From Clavibacter michiganensis (GTDB taxonomy: Bacteria > Actinomycetota > Actinomycetes > Actinomycetales > Microbacteriaceae), in assembly GCF_021216655.1 (NCBI RefSeq), contig NZ_CP080439.1, positions 9,133-73,132 of the forward strand: a stretch of 64,000 bases of DNA, written 5' to 3'. Shown piece after piece: positions 42,801 to 50,412 of the stretch (the first letter of the stretch is position 1; every line of letters starts with the position of its first letter). A model generated the notes under the pieces. That model made no database searches. It had not been told where the DNA came from and saw only the letters and a list, made by a program, of their open reading frames with translations. Made by a program: the position numbers and the translations under genes.

Positions 42801-43210
42801 TCGAAGGACATGTAGGGGAGCGCGCCGAGGCCCGGAGCGCCGACCGGCGTGCCGGCGGGGACGCGCTGCGTGGACGCGGCCTGGCCGAGCTTGCGGTCCG
42901 CTTCCGGGACCTTCCACTCAGTGGGCTCCTCCGCGGGCTTGTCCGCGTCAGCGGGCTCAGCGGGGATGCTCTCGGGCGTCCACACGGCGTCCTTGGCGGC
43001 CTTGTGGGCCTCGTCCTGCATCTTCTTGTTGACCTGCGCAGGGTCCTGCGTCTGGTCTTCGAACTGCACCGGGCCGGCCGCGGCCGTCTCGGCGGAGGCC
43101 GGCATCGCGCCGAGCCCTGTGATCATCACGGCACTGGTCGCGAAGATCGCGAGCGTGCACCTAACTTGACGAGCGAAGCTCGTCCCCTCACCGCGCTTTG
43201 TGACGCGCAT
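39803..43210 (-). CDS. Secreted RHS/YD-repeat protein with hydrophobic C-terminal tip
   Basis: This 1,135-residue protein starts at ATG 43210 after GAGGGGA and has a signal peptide (residues 10-42, cleavage near ASAETAA). More than fifteen YD repeats (Y-x-YDxxGxxT/V) form the RHS shell. The RHS core motif LGARYYDATTGRFTQVDPSG and PYSYATGNPITNLDPTGLDD lie near residue 1030-1075. After it come only 60 residues: a Gly/Ala-rich, hydrophobic segment with two Cys (GLGAGAGGFVTGCIAAVIAG, GCLAGGAVGAVSG) and a short polar end. Such variable tips are usually toxins; this one looks membrane-active rather than enzymatic. Alternatively it could be an adhesin-like wall protein. Confidence 0.85.
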   Translation of the reverse strand: MRVTKRGEGTSFARQVRCTLAIFATSAVMITGLGAMPASAETAAAGPVQFEDQTQDPAQVNKKMQDEAHKAAKDAVWTPESIPAEPADADKPAEEPTEWKVPEADRKLGQAASTQRVPAGTPVGAPGLGALPYMSFEDITLSDDTVARVNLANGNLLLTANDGTSSAAGIGVRADRYYNGLSSSAGALGGGWSSTMSYADFGLTVNSGETKATFVGPSGFQAKFTKSGTDWVAPAGFNATLSKGETWKLTYKETGEFFTFDLNLKRLVNHVDRNGIGLSNDWTTSATTYTVKDTSGRFTRVNHTTGTDQKITSIVDSTNRTTTYTRNGAGQLTKVEKPGGAVTAMTYDTTGRLATLTVPSAPGTTTITFGYNTTHKITKITQKSTSPTHGNKADVVTNFAYNSGNTVVTNPNGKASTYAYDNQGRVTSTKDPLNRTKAQTWTANSDVQTSTDALGSGSTPGNETKFQYDGLNNATKTELPTGAAASAVYTAGAGCASTGGDAFQVKCSTDASGNTASFDYDAAGNPTKKKDTTAGGTGAVEFERSYDNWDRTICGGWAGQLCSAKDGNGNTTKYNYDKVGNLIKVTPPAPQGATTYTYDALSRVTSVTDGKGDITKYAYDVRDRQTLVTFDNGGTLAKTYYPNGLVQFDSDSFAGTKQFEYDTLGRTTQQIGSLAGLNQKYTHDAVGNILTFEDTSGITTNTYNAANELTSQREPGGVCPTSGTPAANSGCTLFEYDRNGAETKRIFPAGAQVVTTLDKSSRPTQVQAKNAAGNVTAEVAYSFAKNGTDTTNIQTRTSTKEEGIPAGAVTAYQYDSMDRITKAEEKAGSTVNASWAYAYDAAGNRTSQTRAGNTGADAGTIGYTYNGANQLTKTTKDTTAWVYDAAGNQIKNGISGVVATFGDRAQVQSIGDTSFAAFGEGNTDTQSATGGRSFSNSLLGLSRQTNSSTNVVQNYARTDTGEAVGFRISSSHYYVTDLLGSVIGMFSGAGIWEGGYSYSPYGETRGVTDASPISLNSLRYIGGYMESENLYKLGARYYDATTGRFTQVDPSGQEANPYSYATGNPITNLDPTGLDDIDWREAAIVGLGAGAGGFVTGCIAAVIAGPAGCLAGGAVGAVSGIAGGYVGDLTSQALR

Positions 43211-43637
43211 GTCGTTCCCCTCAGGTTTTTGACACAGGCTTTTGTGCCAATTCGAAGCTACGTGGAGCACGAACGAACTCGACACGATGAAGTGCTTTAA
43301 CCCCCCGGTCTGGGGTCGCGGACCTGGAATAATATTGGAGCATGCGGAACAGCGAGAGCAGTCGCTGGTCATGAATGCAAGTCCTCATATATGCGGACAT
43401 GAGCGAGATGTGATGTAACCGATAACCCAATGTGCCCCCACGCCCCCGATCCCTGTAGTTACGGGGTAAGCCGAGTCGTAGCGTCACTCAAGAGCGTGCT
43501 TCATATCACGCGCACGCTAAGGCGCCGGAGTGGCGCAATCTGTGCTACTCGGCACCGCCTGCGGAGTCGTCATGATGCCGACCGTTCTCCAAATCGTGTT
43601 GGTGGAGCGACGCATAGCGCTGCTAATGTCCGCGTTC
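43211..43637. other. Promoter region between the RHS and MFS genes
   Basis: This AT-richer divergent region contains AATAATATT at about 43328-43336, a possible -10 area for the leftward RHS transcript. An open frame from 43530 runs into the MFS gene but lacks coding bias before 43638. No other gene is supported. Confidence 0.4.
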
Positions 43638-44858
43638 ATGAACCTGGCCCAGGATCCCTCAGAGGCTGACGGCCCCACATTCTCACGACGCTTCGTACGG
43701 AGCGTCACCCTAGTCAGCGGCGCCGGGCAGGTCGCGGACTTCGTGCTGCCCCTGTTCGCCGGCGCCGTGCTCGGCCTCACGGCCACTCAGACCGGCGCGC
43801 TCCTCGCCGCGGGGCTCGCGACGTCGTTCCTGCTCCGCCCCCTCGGTGGCGTCGCTGCGGACCGGTACGACCGGACCGCGATCGCCGCGGCCTCCGCCCT
43901 CGCGCTCGGCGCCAGCTACGCGCTCGTCGCCGCCACCACCACCTTCTCCGTCGTCCTCGCAGGCGTGCTCGTCTCCCGGGTCGGCGGAGCGTTCCTGTGG
44001 GTTGCGCTGCGCGCGACCGCCGGCGCCCGGCACCAGGTGGATCCGCGAGCGTTCTCCCGGCTCATGTCGGCGGAGGAGCTGGGGTCGTGGGTCGTCCTCG
44101 CGCCGGCGATCGGCCTCCTCGCGGCCGCCGGCTACCCGCTCACCTTCGCCGCGGCCGCGGCGTGCGCGATCGTCGCGGGCGTGCTGCTCGCCTCGAGCCG
44201 GCGTCGGGCGTCGACGCGGGGCAGTGGCGACGTCGACGCCCCTCGAACGGCGCCGCCCGTCGACGCCGGCCGCACCGTCGTGCGCGAGCTCGCGGCCCGG
44301 CTGCGCCCGCTCCTGGCCGTGGTGACGGTCATCGGGACCGCCGAGGCCGCGGTCGGGCTGCTCCTGGTGCTGCACCTGCAACGCGAGCTCGCCCTCGGAC
44401 CTCTCGCCATCGCGTGGGTGTCGCTCCCGGGCGGGATCGCCCTCGCGGTCGCCCCACCCCACATGCACCGGCTCACCGTCCGGTACGGACGCACGCGCGT
44501 CCTCGTCGCCGCGGCCATCGCCGGCGCCGCATTCGCCGGCGGGCTCGCGCTCGCCCGGGATCCCGTGACGATCGCCGTCCTCTGGATCCTGTCCGCGCTC
44601 GCGCTTGCCGCGATCCTGCCGATCGAGCAAGCCGCCCTCACCGAGGCCGCCGGCCCCGCCCGCATCGGCCGCGCACTGGGCCTCTACGAGGCCACCACGC
44701 TCCTCGCGGCCGCCCTCGGGAGCCTCGACGCGGGGATCCTCTACGACGCCGTGCCGTGGGAGGCCGCGTGCGCGACGTCAGCCGCCGTGATCCTCGCCGG
44801 CGGGCTCGTGCTCCCGCAGGTCATCCGTCAACTCGCACCCATGCAGGCAGTCGGCTGA
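43638..44858 (+). CDS. Major facilitator superfamily transporter
   Basis: This 406-residue protein has about twelve membrane helices. The loop between helices 2 and 3 carries the MFS motif (LLRPLGGVAADRYDRTAIAAASAL). An Arg-rich central loop at about residue 195-215 separates the two halves. Substrate cannot be told; drug or metabolite efflux is typical for this size. A start at 43530 would add 36 residues without bias, so ATG 43638 is used. It converges with the lsr2 gene. Confidence 0.8.
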   Translation: MNLAQDPSEADGPTFSRRFVRSVTLVSGAGQVADFVLPLFAGAVLGLTATQTGALLAAGLATSFLLRPLGGVAADRYDRTAIAAASALALGASYALVAATTTFSVVLAGVLVSRVGGAFLWVALRATAGARHQVDPRAFSRLMSAEELGSWVVLAPAIGLLAAAGYPLTFAAAAACAIVAGVLLASSRRRASTRGSGDVDAPRTAPPVDAGRTVVRELAARLRPLLAVVTVIGTAEAAVGLLLVLHLQRELALGPLAIAWVSLPGGIALAVAPPHMHRLTVRYGRTRVLVAAAIAGAAFAGGLALARDPVTIAVLWILSALALAAILPIEQAALTEAAGPARIGRALGLYEATTLLAAALGSLDAGILYDAVPWEAACATSAAVILAGGLVLPQVIRQLAPMQAVG

Positions 44859-44926
44859 GACACCGGCTGATCCGCCCCGGCCCGGCCGCGGTCAGCGCAC
44901 GCGCCAGCAGGTGGAGACTTGACGCG

Positions 44927-45274
44927 TCAGCGGTCCCGGAACAGGGCCATCAGCTCCGCGGAGATCCGGCCGCGCACGCCGACCTTGTGCCCGTTGTCGC
45001 GGAGCCAGGCGCGCGCCTCGCTGCGCTCGGCCGCGTCGCCACTGGTCGCGGCCTTTGACAGTGGCCGCGGCGCCGGACCGCGGCGACCGCCGGCGGCCTT
45101 CCGGCCGGCGTCGATGTACGGCGCGAACGCCTCGCGCAGCTCGTCCGCGTGCCCCTGGCCCAGGTCGATCAGGTAGTCCACGCCGTCGACGGAGAACGAG
45201 ACGGTCGTACCGTCATGGCCGAGGACGGTGCCGTCGATGTCGTCGACGAGCTGTGTGGTGGTCTTCTTCGCCAT
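44927..45274 (-). CDS. lsr2: Lsr2-type nucleoid-associated protein
   Basis: This 115-residue protein has the N-terminal dimerisation domain (QLVDDIDGTVLGHDGTTVSFSVDGVDYLIDLG) and the C-terminal AT-rich-DNA-binding domain (EARAWLRDNGHKVGVRGRISAELMALF, with the RGR hook). Lsr2 silences AT-rich, horizontally acquired DNA, as H-NS does in Gram-negatives. A plasmid copy could hide plasmid genes from, or compete with, the chromosomal protein. The linker has the usual Ala/Pro/Arg composition. Confidence 0.92.
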   Translation of the reverse strand: MAKKTTTQLVDDIDGTVLGHDGTTVSFSVDGVDYLIDLGQGHADELREAFAPYIDAGRKAAGGRRGPAPRPLSKAATSGDAAERSEARAWLRDNGHKVGVRGRISAELMALFRDR

Positions 45275-45336
45275 GCGTGCCCCCCGGCAGTAGATAGGTC
45301 TGCTCGGAGTCTAGGGAGCCGGGGAAATCCGCCAGG

Positions 45337-46026
45337 TCAGGCCGGGAGCGGGTCGACGAGATCCGGGCGGTTGTTCCGGACGCTGTTCACGTCCCGGGAT
45401 ACCTCGTAGTGCTCCAGGTCGTGCGCGACCTGGTGTGACTCGCGGTCGAGGAGCTTGAGCAGATCCTCCGCCGGCAGGTGGTCGCCGAGCCAGTCGTCGT
45501 ACGCGTCCGGCGTCAGGCACGCCGGCATCCGGTCGTGAACCTCGCCCGGCGCCACGTGCGCGTCGCGGGTGATGATCGCCATCGAGAGCCGCCACTTGTC
45601 AGGGTCGTCCTCCTCCTTGGTCGGATCCGGCCACGCAGAGACGATGCCGGCCATCGCGATCGCGGCGCCCGGCTGGTGGATGAAGTGGGGTTGCTTGCCT
45701 GTCTCGGTGACGACCCACTCGTAGTAGCCGGCCGCGGGGATGATCGCCCGCGCGGTCGCGAACGACTTGCGGAACATGGGCGACGTCGAGACGGTCTCGA
45801 TGCGGGCGTTGATCGGCTGCGGCCGCTGCTTCTTGAAGTCCTTCGCCCACCCGGGCACGAACCCCCAGTGCACAGCCGGCATCGACCGCTCCCCGTCGCG
45901 CTCGCGCACGAGGGACACGTCGCGGGTCGGCGCGACGTTGAAGTCATCCCGCAACGGATCGAACGCATCCAGCAGATCGGGCAAGAGATCCCCGGAGGCA
46001 CGGGTCACGACGAAGCGTCCACACAT
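45337..46026 (-). CDS. SOS response-associated peptidase (SRAP/HMCES-YedK family)
   Basis: This 229-residue protein has Cys2 after the initiator Met (MCGRFV), which forms the covalent link to abasic sites, FNVAPT (Asn ligand), INARIET, YYEW (catalytic Glu) and VHDRMP (catalytic His). All active-site residues are present. It protects abasic sites in single-stranded DNA, which fits a plasmid that transfers as single strands. Transcribed away from the small gene at 46042. Confidence 0.92.
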   Translation of the reverse strand: MCGRFVVTRASGDLLPDLLDAFDPLRDDFNVAPTRDVSLVRERDGERSMPAVHWGFVPGWAKDFKKQRPQPINARIETVSTSPMFRKSFATARAIIPAAGYYEWVVTETGKQPHFIHQPGAAIAMAGIVSAWPDPTKEEDDPDKWRLSMAIITRDAHVAPGEVHDRMPACLTPDAYDDWLGDHLPAEDLLKLLDRESHQVAHDLEHYEVSRDVNSVRNNRPDLVDPLPA

Positions 46027-46041
46027 GCGCTCAGCCTCGTC

Positions 46042-46275
46042 TCATTCGCCGGTGCGCGCGAGGCGGCGCAGCTTGACGGCCTCGATGGTGCCGAGGGCGA
46101 CCATGAGCACCGCGGCGGCGAGCAGGATGACCCACCCGACGAGGACGCCGCCGCCGGCTGTGAAGGCGGCGTGGGTGCGCCCCCCGGCGAAGCCGACGAA
46201 GAACACAGCGAGGCCGAACCACACCATCGCGTTGGTGATGCGAGCAGTGCGGCTGAGGTTCTCCCTGCGAAACAT
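46042..46275 (-). CDS. Small two-TM membrane protein
   Basis: This 77-residue protein has two hydrophobic helices (AMVWFGLAVFFVGFAGG and GGGVLVGWVILLAAAVLMVAL) and short polar ends. Its stop lies 15 bp before the SRAP start and it reads in the same direction, so co-expression is likely. Function unknown. Confidence 0.6.
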   Translation of the reverse strand: MFRRENLSRTARITNAMVWFGLAVFFVGFAGGRTHAAFTAGGGVLVGWVILLAAAVLMVALGTIEAVKLRRLARTGE

Positions 46276-46327
46276 GGGACCACCATCACACGGCGTCTAG
46301 ACGTACGCGCCCTCGTACAGTGAGGAC

Positions 46328-46534
46328 ATGAGCGGCAGATTCGACGTAGAGCGGGTAGGTCAGAGCGACTGGTGGGAGCTCTGGTACGGAGCACGTACCG
46401 ATGACGGCGACGCGGGTCGTGTGCATCGAACGCCAGCAGGGTACGTCGCCTGGGGCCGAGGGGACGTCAGCTCGAATCTCGGCACCTTCCCCACTCTGGA
46501 AGAAGCAGTGTCAGCGCTGGAGGCGAACTACTAG
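46328..46534 (+). CDS. Small hypothetical protein
   Basis: This 68-residue protein has a Trp-rich N-terminal part (SDWWELWYGAR) and a short C-terminal helix (TLEEAVSALEANY). Size and form resemble other one-domain proteins of this replicon (8360, 39009), without sequence identity. Its stop overlaps the stop of the convergent gene in the palindrome ACTAGT. Confidence 0.55.
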   Translation: MSGRFDVERVGQSDWWELWYGARTDDGDAGRVHRTPAGYVAWGRGDVSSNLGTFPTLEEAVSALEANY

Positions 46535-47535
46535 TCCTGGACGGGGTGTCTAGACGCTCCTGATCTGGTTTTCCCCGCTCTGCTCGTCTCACTGACCTTG
46601 CTCGTCGTGCCGGTCTTGCTGGTCTTGCTGGTCTTGCTGGTCTTGCTGATCGAGCTGGCCGCGCTGGTCTTGCTGGCCTTGCTGGCCTTGCTGATCGAGC
46701 TGGCCGAAGCAGGCGTGTCAGTTGAGGGCGTTGAGGCCGGGGTGATCGAGGACGTCGATTGCTCGGCGCCGGGCTCGGCAGGTACCTCTCGAGGGGGCAC
46801 CTGGCGGAATGCTTCCTCGACTGTGTAGATGTTGCGCCGGGCCATGCGGAACGTCGTGAGGTTGACGGTCTCTTCGACCTTGACGGTGAGGACGTCATGC
46901 TTCACGAGCTCGGCTAGGCCTCGCTTCCGGCTGGAGCGCGAGATGCCGAAGCGGGAGTCGAAGAACTCACCTGCGAGGAAGAAGCTGGGATCGTCGTGTC
47001 GTGTCATGCATAGGGACACCAGGTACATGGCGATGCCGGCTCCAGAGAGATCGCCCGCGAGTCCACTGCTCCAGAAGCTTCGTGGGACGGAGAGATAGGG
47101 CTCAAGGTCGTAGGGAGGTAGATACGGGACCGGCTTCGCAGCTCCGGCGCTGGTCTCCATGTGGAGTGCAATTTCGATGCGTGATCCTCGCGCGGCGAGG
47201 GTGATCAGCCCTCGATCGTTGAGCTCGTGAAGGCAGTCGCGGATGGCGCGTGCTCCTTCATCGGTGGGATCGGGCCGGCCCAGGAGCTCCGCCCAATAGG
47301 GAGCGACGCGGCTAGTCGTGTAGGGCTCCTTCGAGCAGACCCACATCAAGCTCAGCAGTAGCGACAGTCGGAGGCCGGCCCCTCGCCCTCCGACTTCGCC
47401 CTGCGTGCGAAGGAGTCGCGCCATCGGCGTGAGCGAGTTGTCGCCCTCGTTGCGCTGAACGAAGGATCGACGTACGGGGCAAGCGTCGCGGCGAACTTCG
47501 GCTGCCAAATTGTCGAACTTTGAAATTTGTACCAT
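46531..47535 (-). CDS. Winged-helix-like protein with Ser-Lys-Thr repeat tail
   Basis: This 334-residue protein starts at ATG 47535. The N-terminal 250 residues are helical with at least two winged-helix-like segments (GARAIRDCLHELNDRGLITLAARGSRIEI and SRFGISRSSRKRGLAELVKHDVLTVKV), suggesting a DNA-binding, possibly replication-related protein. The C-terminal 90 residues are low complexity: Thr/Ser/Pro, then about 15 copies of S-K-(T/A/V). Just upstream of the start is GTTGGGCAAC, a small palindrome. No family recognised. Confidence 0.6.
   Translation of the reverse strand: MVQISKFDNLAAEVRRDACPVRRSFVQRNEGDNSLTPMARLLRTQGEVGGRGAGLRLSLLLSLMWVCSKEPYTTSRVAPYWAELLGRPDPTDEGARAIRDCLHELNDRGLITLAARGSRIEIALHMETSAGAAKPVPYLPPYDLEPYLSVPRSFWSSGLAGDLSGAGIAMYLVSLCMTRHDDPSFFLAGEFFDSRFGISRSSRKRGLAELVKHDVLTVKVEETVNLTTFRMARRNIYTVEEAFRQVPPREVPAEPGAEQSTSSITPASTPSTDTPASASSISKASKASKTSAASSISKTSKTSKTSKTGTTSKVSETSRAGKTRSGASRHPVQD
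46595..46695 (-). repeat. 9-bp tandem repeat encoding the Ser-Lys-Thr tail
   Basis: About eleven copies of (G/T)GGTCTTGCT-like units lie here; on the leftward strand they encode S-K-T/S-K-A. Such slippage-prone repeats vary in length between strains. Confidence 0.75.
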
Positions 47536-47908
47536 TTGTTGCCCAACATTGATGAGGTCACTATGCTCGACGAGTACTGACGCGATCAGAGGGAGCTCCT
47601 GGATAGGGGTCCCGATAAGGCAACCTAACAGGTCCGGTACGGGAGAGCAACAGGGGTCCGTCTCTTGACAGTAGCCAGAATGCGGCTCTCCTGCTAGTAT
47701 CCCTCTCGTGGTGAAACTCCACACTGTCCTTCGGGCCCCTGGCCTCCAGCTTCCAAACCTGTAAAGGTGCGGGGCCTGGTTGATCAAGCCCGAGCCGTCT
47801 TTTGACGCGACTCTCGGGCTCAACCCGGTGAAGGCCAGCGCCCGATCCCCAACGAGGTTCCAAACTCCGCGGGGGTCGGGTCACCTCGTTAACGAAGCAT
47901 GTAGCTGT
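47536..47908. other. Intergenic region with inverted repeat
   Basis: No gene is supported. The sequence has an 8-bp inverted repeat, AACGAGGT (47851-47858) and ACCTCGTT (47883-47890), just beyond the end of the next leftward gene, so a terminator is possible. Confidence 0.4.
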
Positions 47909-49138
47909 TCACGCGACGCCTAATGCGGCTCGCTCTCGGAAGTTGCTTGCGACGCGGTGAAGGCTCGCGAACGTGTCTGTCGGAAGCTTCCTCGTCTCGC
48001 CGGCCTTCGTGAGGACCTCATTCGCAGTGTGTGCGATAGACGAGGCCCGCTGAGCGCTCCGCTCGACGCTGTGGAGGCGCCATGCCAGCGACCGGGGCAT
48101 GGTCTCGAGCTCCTGTAGCTCCCGTGCCCGCTCACGGATGGTGTGGGGGCGCCACTTCTCGATCATGCTGGTGGATCCCTCGGGGCAGCATCCGTTGTCC
48201 GGAGAGCAGACCAGAGAGCCAGCAAGTTGCTCGTTCTCAAGGAGGACCTTGCCTACGTTGCGGGACACGCTGCGACCGAACTGGTGGAGGTAGACGTACG
48301 CCTGACCCTTCGGGCTTGACTCGCCATCCCTGGTCTTGGGTCGCTTGTCAGCGGCCAGCTTCACGTAGTGAAGCGACTCGCGGGCGCCGATGCCCGTCTC
48401 ATAGCCACCGGCCCCAACAGTCGCCATCGCTGTGCCGTACAGCCCTGCCCGCCATCCAATGACGCTCGTCCGGCGAGCTGCGTGCTCGGTAACTCCAAGG
48501 AGGAGCGAAAGCTTCGCCTCGTTCGACTTGGAAGCGTCGTTCCAGGACCACGAGAGAGCCACGGTCTCAGTGTTGAGCTCCTTCGTGGCATCGAGGTATG
48601 CATCAACCCGCTCCCAGGCGGCCTGCGGGCCGTACTCGGTCAGGGACGCTGCGAGGACGGGGATCACGGGAAGGCTGACGTTCTCCTGGTTGAGGTACTC
48701 GGCGGTTGCGCGCAGTATGCGGAGGTTGGCTTGCCACCACTGATCCCCTCTCTTCGCGGAGAAGAAGTAGGGAGGGATGAGGTGCGTCGCGCCGTGTTCG
48801 CGCTGGTAGTTAATGACGGTCTCGACGATGTGGTGCAGGGCGTAGTCGTCCAAGCGGTCGAGCGGCATCGGCTCGGGCCGGGCGAAGGGGAGTGATGCCC
48901 AGTTGTCTGTCGCGAGCTGCTCAGTCTGAAAGAGGGGGGTGAGGGGGTCGATCAGGAAGGGAACCCCGGCGTCACGAGTGAGCCGAGCGAGCTGGCGCCG
49001 CTCGCCGGCCACGTTCGCGTCGGCCACAACGGCCCCGATGGGCTGACGCCTCATCGCCAGCGGGCCGGCGCTCGTTGGCGCGAGGAACTGCTCGATGACG
49101 GTGTGGTCGTTCCGGCTCGCTCGGACAAGAAGGTCCAT
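47909..49138 (-). CDS. Uncharacterised 409-residue protein, divergent from Xre-RES
   Basis: The sequence alternates hydrophobic strands and helices over residues 25-270 (VVADANVAGERRQLARLTRD, FLIDPLTPLFQ, HLIPPYFF, LPVIPVLAASL, VALSWSW, SVIGWRAGLYG), as in a TIM barrel. A CSPDNGCCPEG cysteine cluster (about 317-327) could bind metal, and the C-terminal region is helical. No known catalytic motif could be assigned. It is transcribed divergently from the Xre-RES pair; the shared 166-bp region would place it under the same control. Confidence 0.6.
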   Translation of the reverse strand: MDLLVRASRNDHTVIEQFLAPTSAGPLAMRRQPIGAVVADANVAGERRQLARLTRDAGVPFLIDPLTPLFQTEQLATDNWASLPFARPEPMPLDRLDDYALHHIVETVINYQREHGATHLIPPYFFSAKRGDQWWQANLRILRATAEYLNQENVSLPVIPVLAASLTEYGPQAAWERVDAYLDATKELNTETVALSWSWNDASKSNEAKLSLLLGVTEHAARRTSVIGWRAGLYGTAMATVGAGGYETGIGARESLHYVKLAADKRPKTRDGESSPKGQAYVYLHQFGRSVSRNVGKVLLENEQLAGSLVCSPDNGCCPEGSTSMIEKWRPHTIRERARELQELETMPRSLAWRLHSVERSAQRASSIAHTANEVLTKAGETRKLPTDTFASLHRVASNFRERAALGVA

Positions 49139-49304
49139 GGCAGTTCCTCTGCTCGAAGTGCATGCATCACGCACGCTACTACGCAATCAAAGCGCAGTCA
49201 AACATGCAGCTCGGCGTGCAGCGAAGTGTGTACTCTTGGGGCATCACCGATCGCCTCGCACACCCACTACTCACCCCTCCCATCGAGCCGAGAAGACACG
49301 GATC

Positions 49305-49664
49305 ATGACCCTCGCCGCAACCGCCCACGACAGCTCCCCTCTCTACCGCCGCGTCGTCGCTGACGCCCGAAATGCCCTCTCTGTGTCAGAGATCGCGGAC
49401 GTGACTGGCGTCCAGCCCCGCTCTGTCCAGAACTGGGCCGCAGGCAGCACTCGCCCCGAAGGCCAGCAGAGGGAGCGACTGCTCGAGCTCAACTACGTGA
49501 TCGAGCAGCTCGCAGACGTGTACGAGGCAGAAGGGATCGAGATCTGGCTCCACAGTCCTCAGCGCGCTCTCGGCCACCGCAAGCCAGTTGATGCCCTCCG
49601 TGCCGGCGAGTTCTCAGATGTCCTCAACCTGATCGACCGCCTCGCCGGCGGACCCCGCCGCTAA
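49305..49664 (+). CDS. Xre/ParS/MbcA-family antitoxin of a RES-Xre pair
   Basis: This 119-residue protein has a helix-turn-helix in residues 25-60 (LSVSEIADVTGVQPRSVQNWAAGSTRPEGQQRERLLEL) and the C-terminal antitoxin domain (ADVYEAEGIEIWLHSPQRALGHRKPVDALRAGEFSDVLNLIDRLAGG). The latter is the DUF2384 pattern of antitoxins that block RES toxins. It ends 9 bp before the toxin gene. Confidence 0.88.
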   Translation: MTLAATAHDSSPLYRRVVADARNALSVSEIADVTGVQPRSVQNWAAGSTRPEGQQRERLLELNYVIEQLADVYEAEGIEIWLHSPQRALGHRKPVDALRAGEFSDVLNLIDRLAGGPRR

Positions 49665-49673
49665 GGAGCTCCG

Positions 49674-50228
49674 ATGTCGAACCGATCTATGACCGAACGA
49701 GTCGCCACAGTCGGTTCGATAGACGTCACCGGCACGTTCTACCGGCACGCTGCCCGTGGGCGCGATGCGTTCGCGGGTGGCCCCGGCGGCCGCTGGGGCG
49801 CCACGTTCCCGGTGATCTATCTCGGAAGACCGCAAGCAAGCATCGTCGTGGAGGCCTACCGTCACCTTGTCGAGGAGGCTGGAGTCCCGGCGCATTTGGT
49901 GAAGCCACGCACGGAGTACGTCGTTCCCGTGGCGGTCACCCGAATCCTCGATCTGCGCAACTCAGTTCATCTGGCTCTGGTCGGACTGGCCGACGACGAT
50001 GTGCACAGCCTGGTCGATGACTATGACGCATGCCAGGCCGTTGCCGCTGCTGCCCACCAGCTTCGCCTACACGGAGTTCTTGCGCCCGCAGCCACGGGCC
50101 TGGGCGAGACACTGGCCCTCTTCCGCGAGCGTCTTCCGGCGGGAGAGCTTCCGGTTCCGTCCGAGGAGAGGCAGTGGGAGCAGCTCCCGGCTGACCCTCG
50201 GTCTCTGCGTCACGCGGCATCGTCGTAG
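49674..50228 (+). CDS. RES-domain toxin (NAD+-degrading)
   Basis: This 184-residue protein starts at ATG 49674 after AAGGAG. The RES fold residues are visible: FYRHAARGRDAF (Arg), GGRWGATFPVIYLG (RES-type Arg-Trp, Tyr), ASIVVEAYRHLVEE (Glu) and a later Ser in the variable part. RES toxins destroy NAD+ by phosphorolysis or glycohydrolysis, stopping growth unless the Xre antitoxin is present. Third toxin-antitoxin pair of the window. It converges with the 50.4-kb gene. Confidence 0.87.
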   Translation: MSNRSMTERVATVGSIDVTGTFYRHAARGRDAFAGGPGGRWGATFPVIYLGRPQASIVVEAYRHLVEEAGVPAHLVKPRTEYVVPVAVTRILDLRNSVHLALVGLADDDVHSLVDDYDACQAVAAAAHQLRLHGVLAPAATGLGETLALFRERLPAGELPVPSEERQWEQLPADPRSLRHAASS

Positions 50229-50288
50229 CGACCACGGTTGTCCCCCTGATCGTCTCGATCCACCTCGTCTGACGAACCCGTCCCGAAA

Positions 50289-50303
50289 CCCGCCGGTGGC
50301 GGG
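50289..50303. terminator. Short GC hairpin between convergent genes
   Basis: CCCGCC-GGT-GGCGGG lies between the RES toxin gene and the end of the leftward gene at 50413. No T-run; typical of high-GC bacteria. Confidence 0.5.
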
Positions 50304-50412
50304 CTCGGCATCCTCTGTCGAACTCGCCGGCCGAGACGTCGGAGGCCGCCGTCAGGGAGCCCGTCCTGCTGAGCCTGATGTGTGCGCTCGCGTAGAGGTG
50401 CCGGCGGCGACG

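Noticed and set aside
43710..44630. Open frame antisense to the MFS gene
   Set aside because: Asp/Glu/Arg/Gly-rich shadow; the sense frame encodes twelve membrane helices with an MFS motif.
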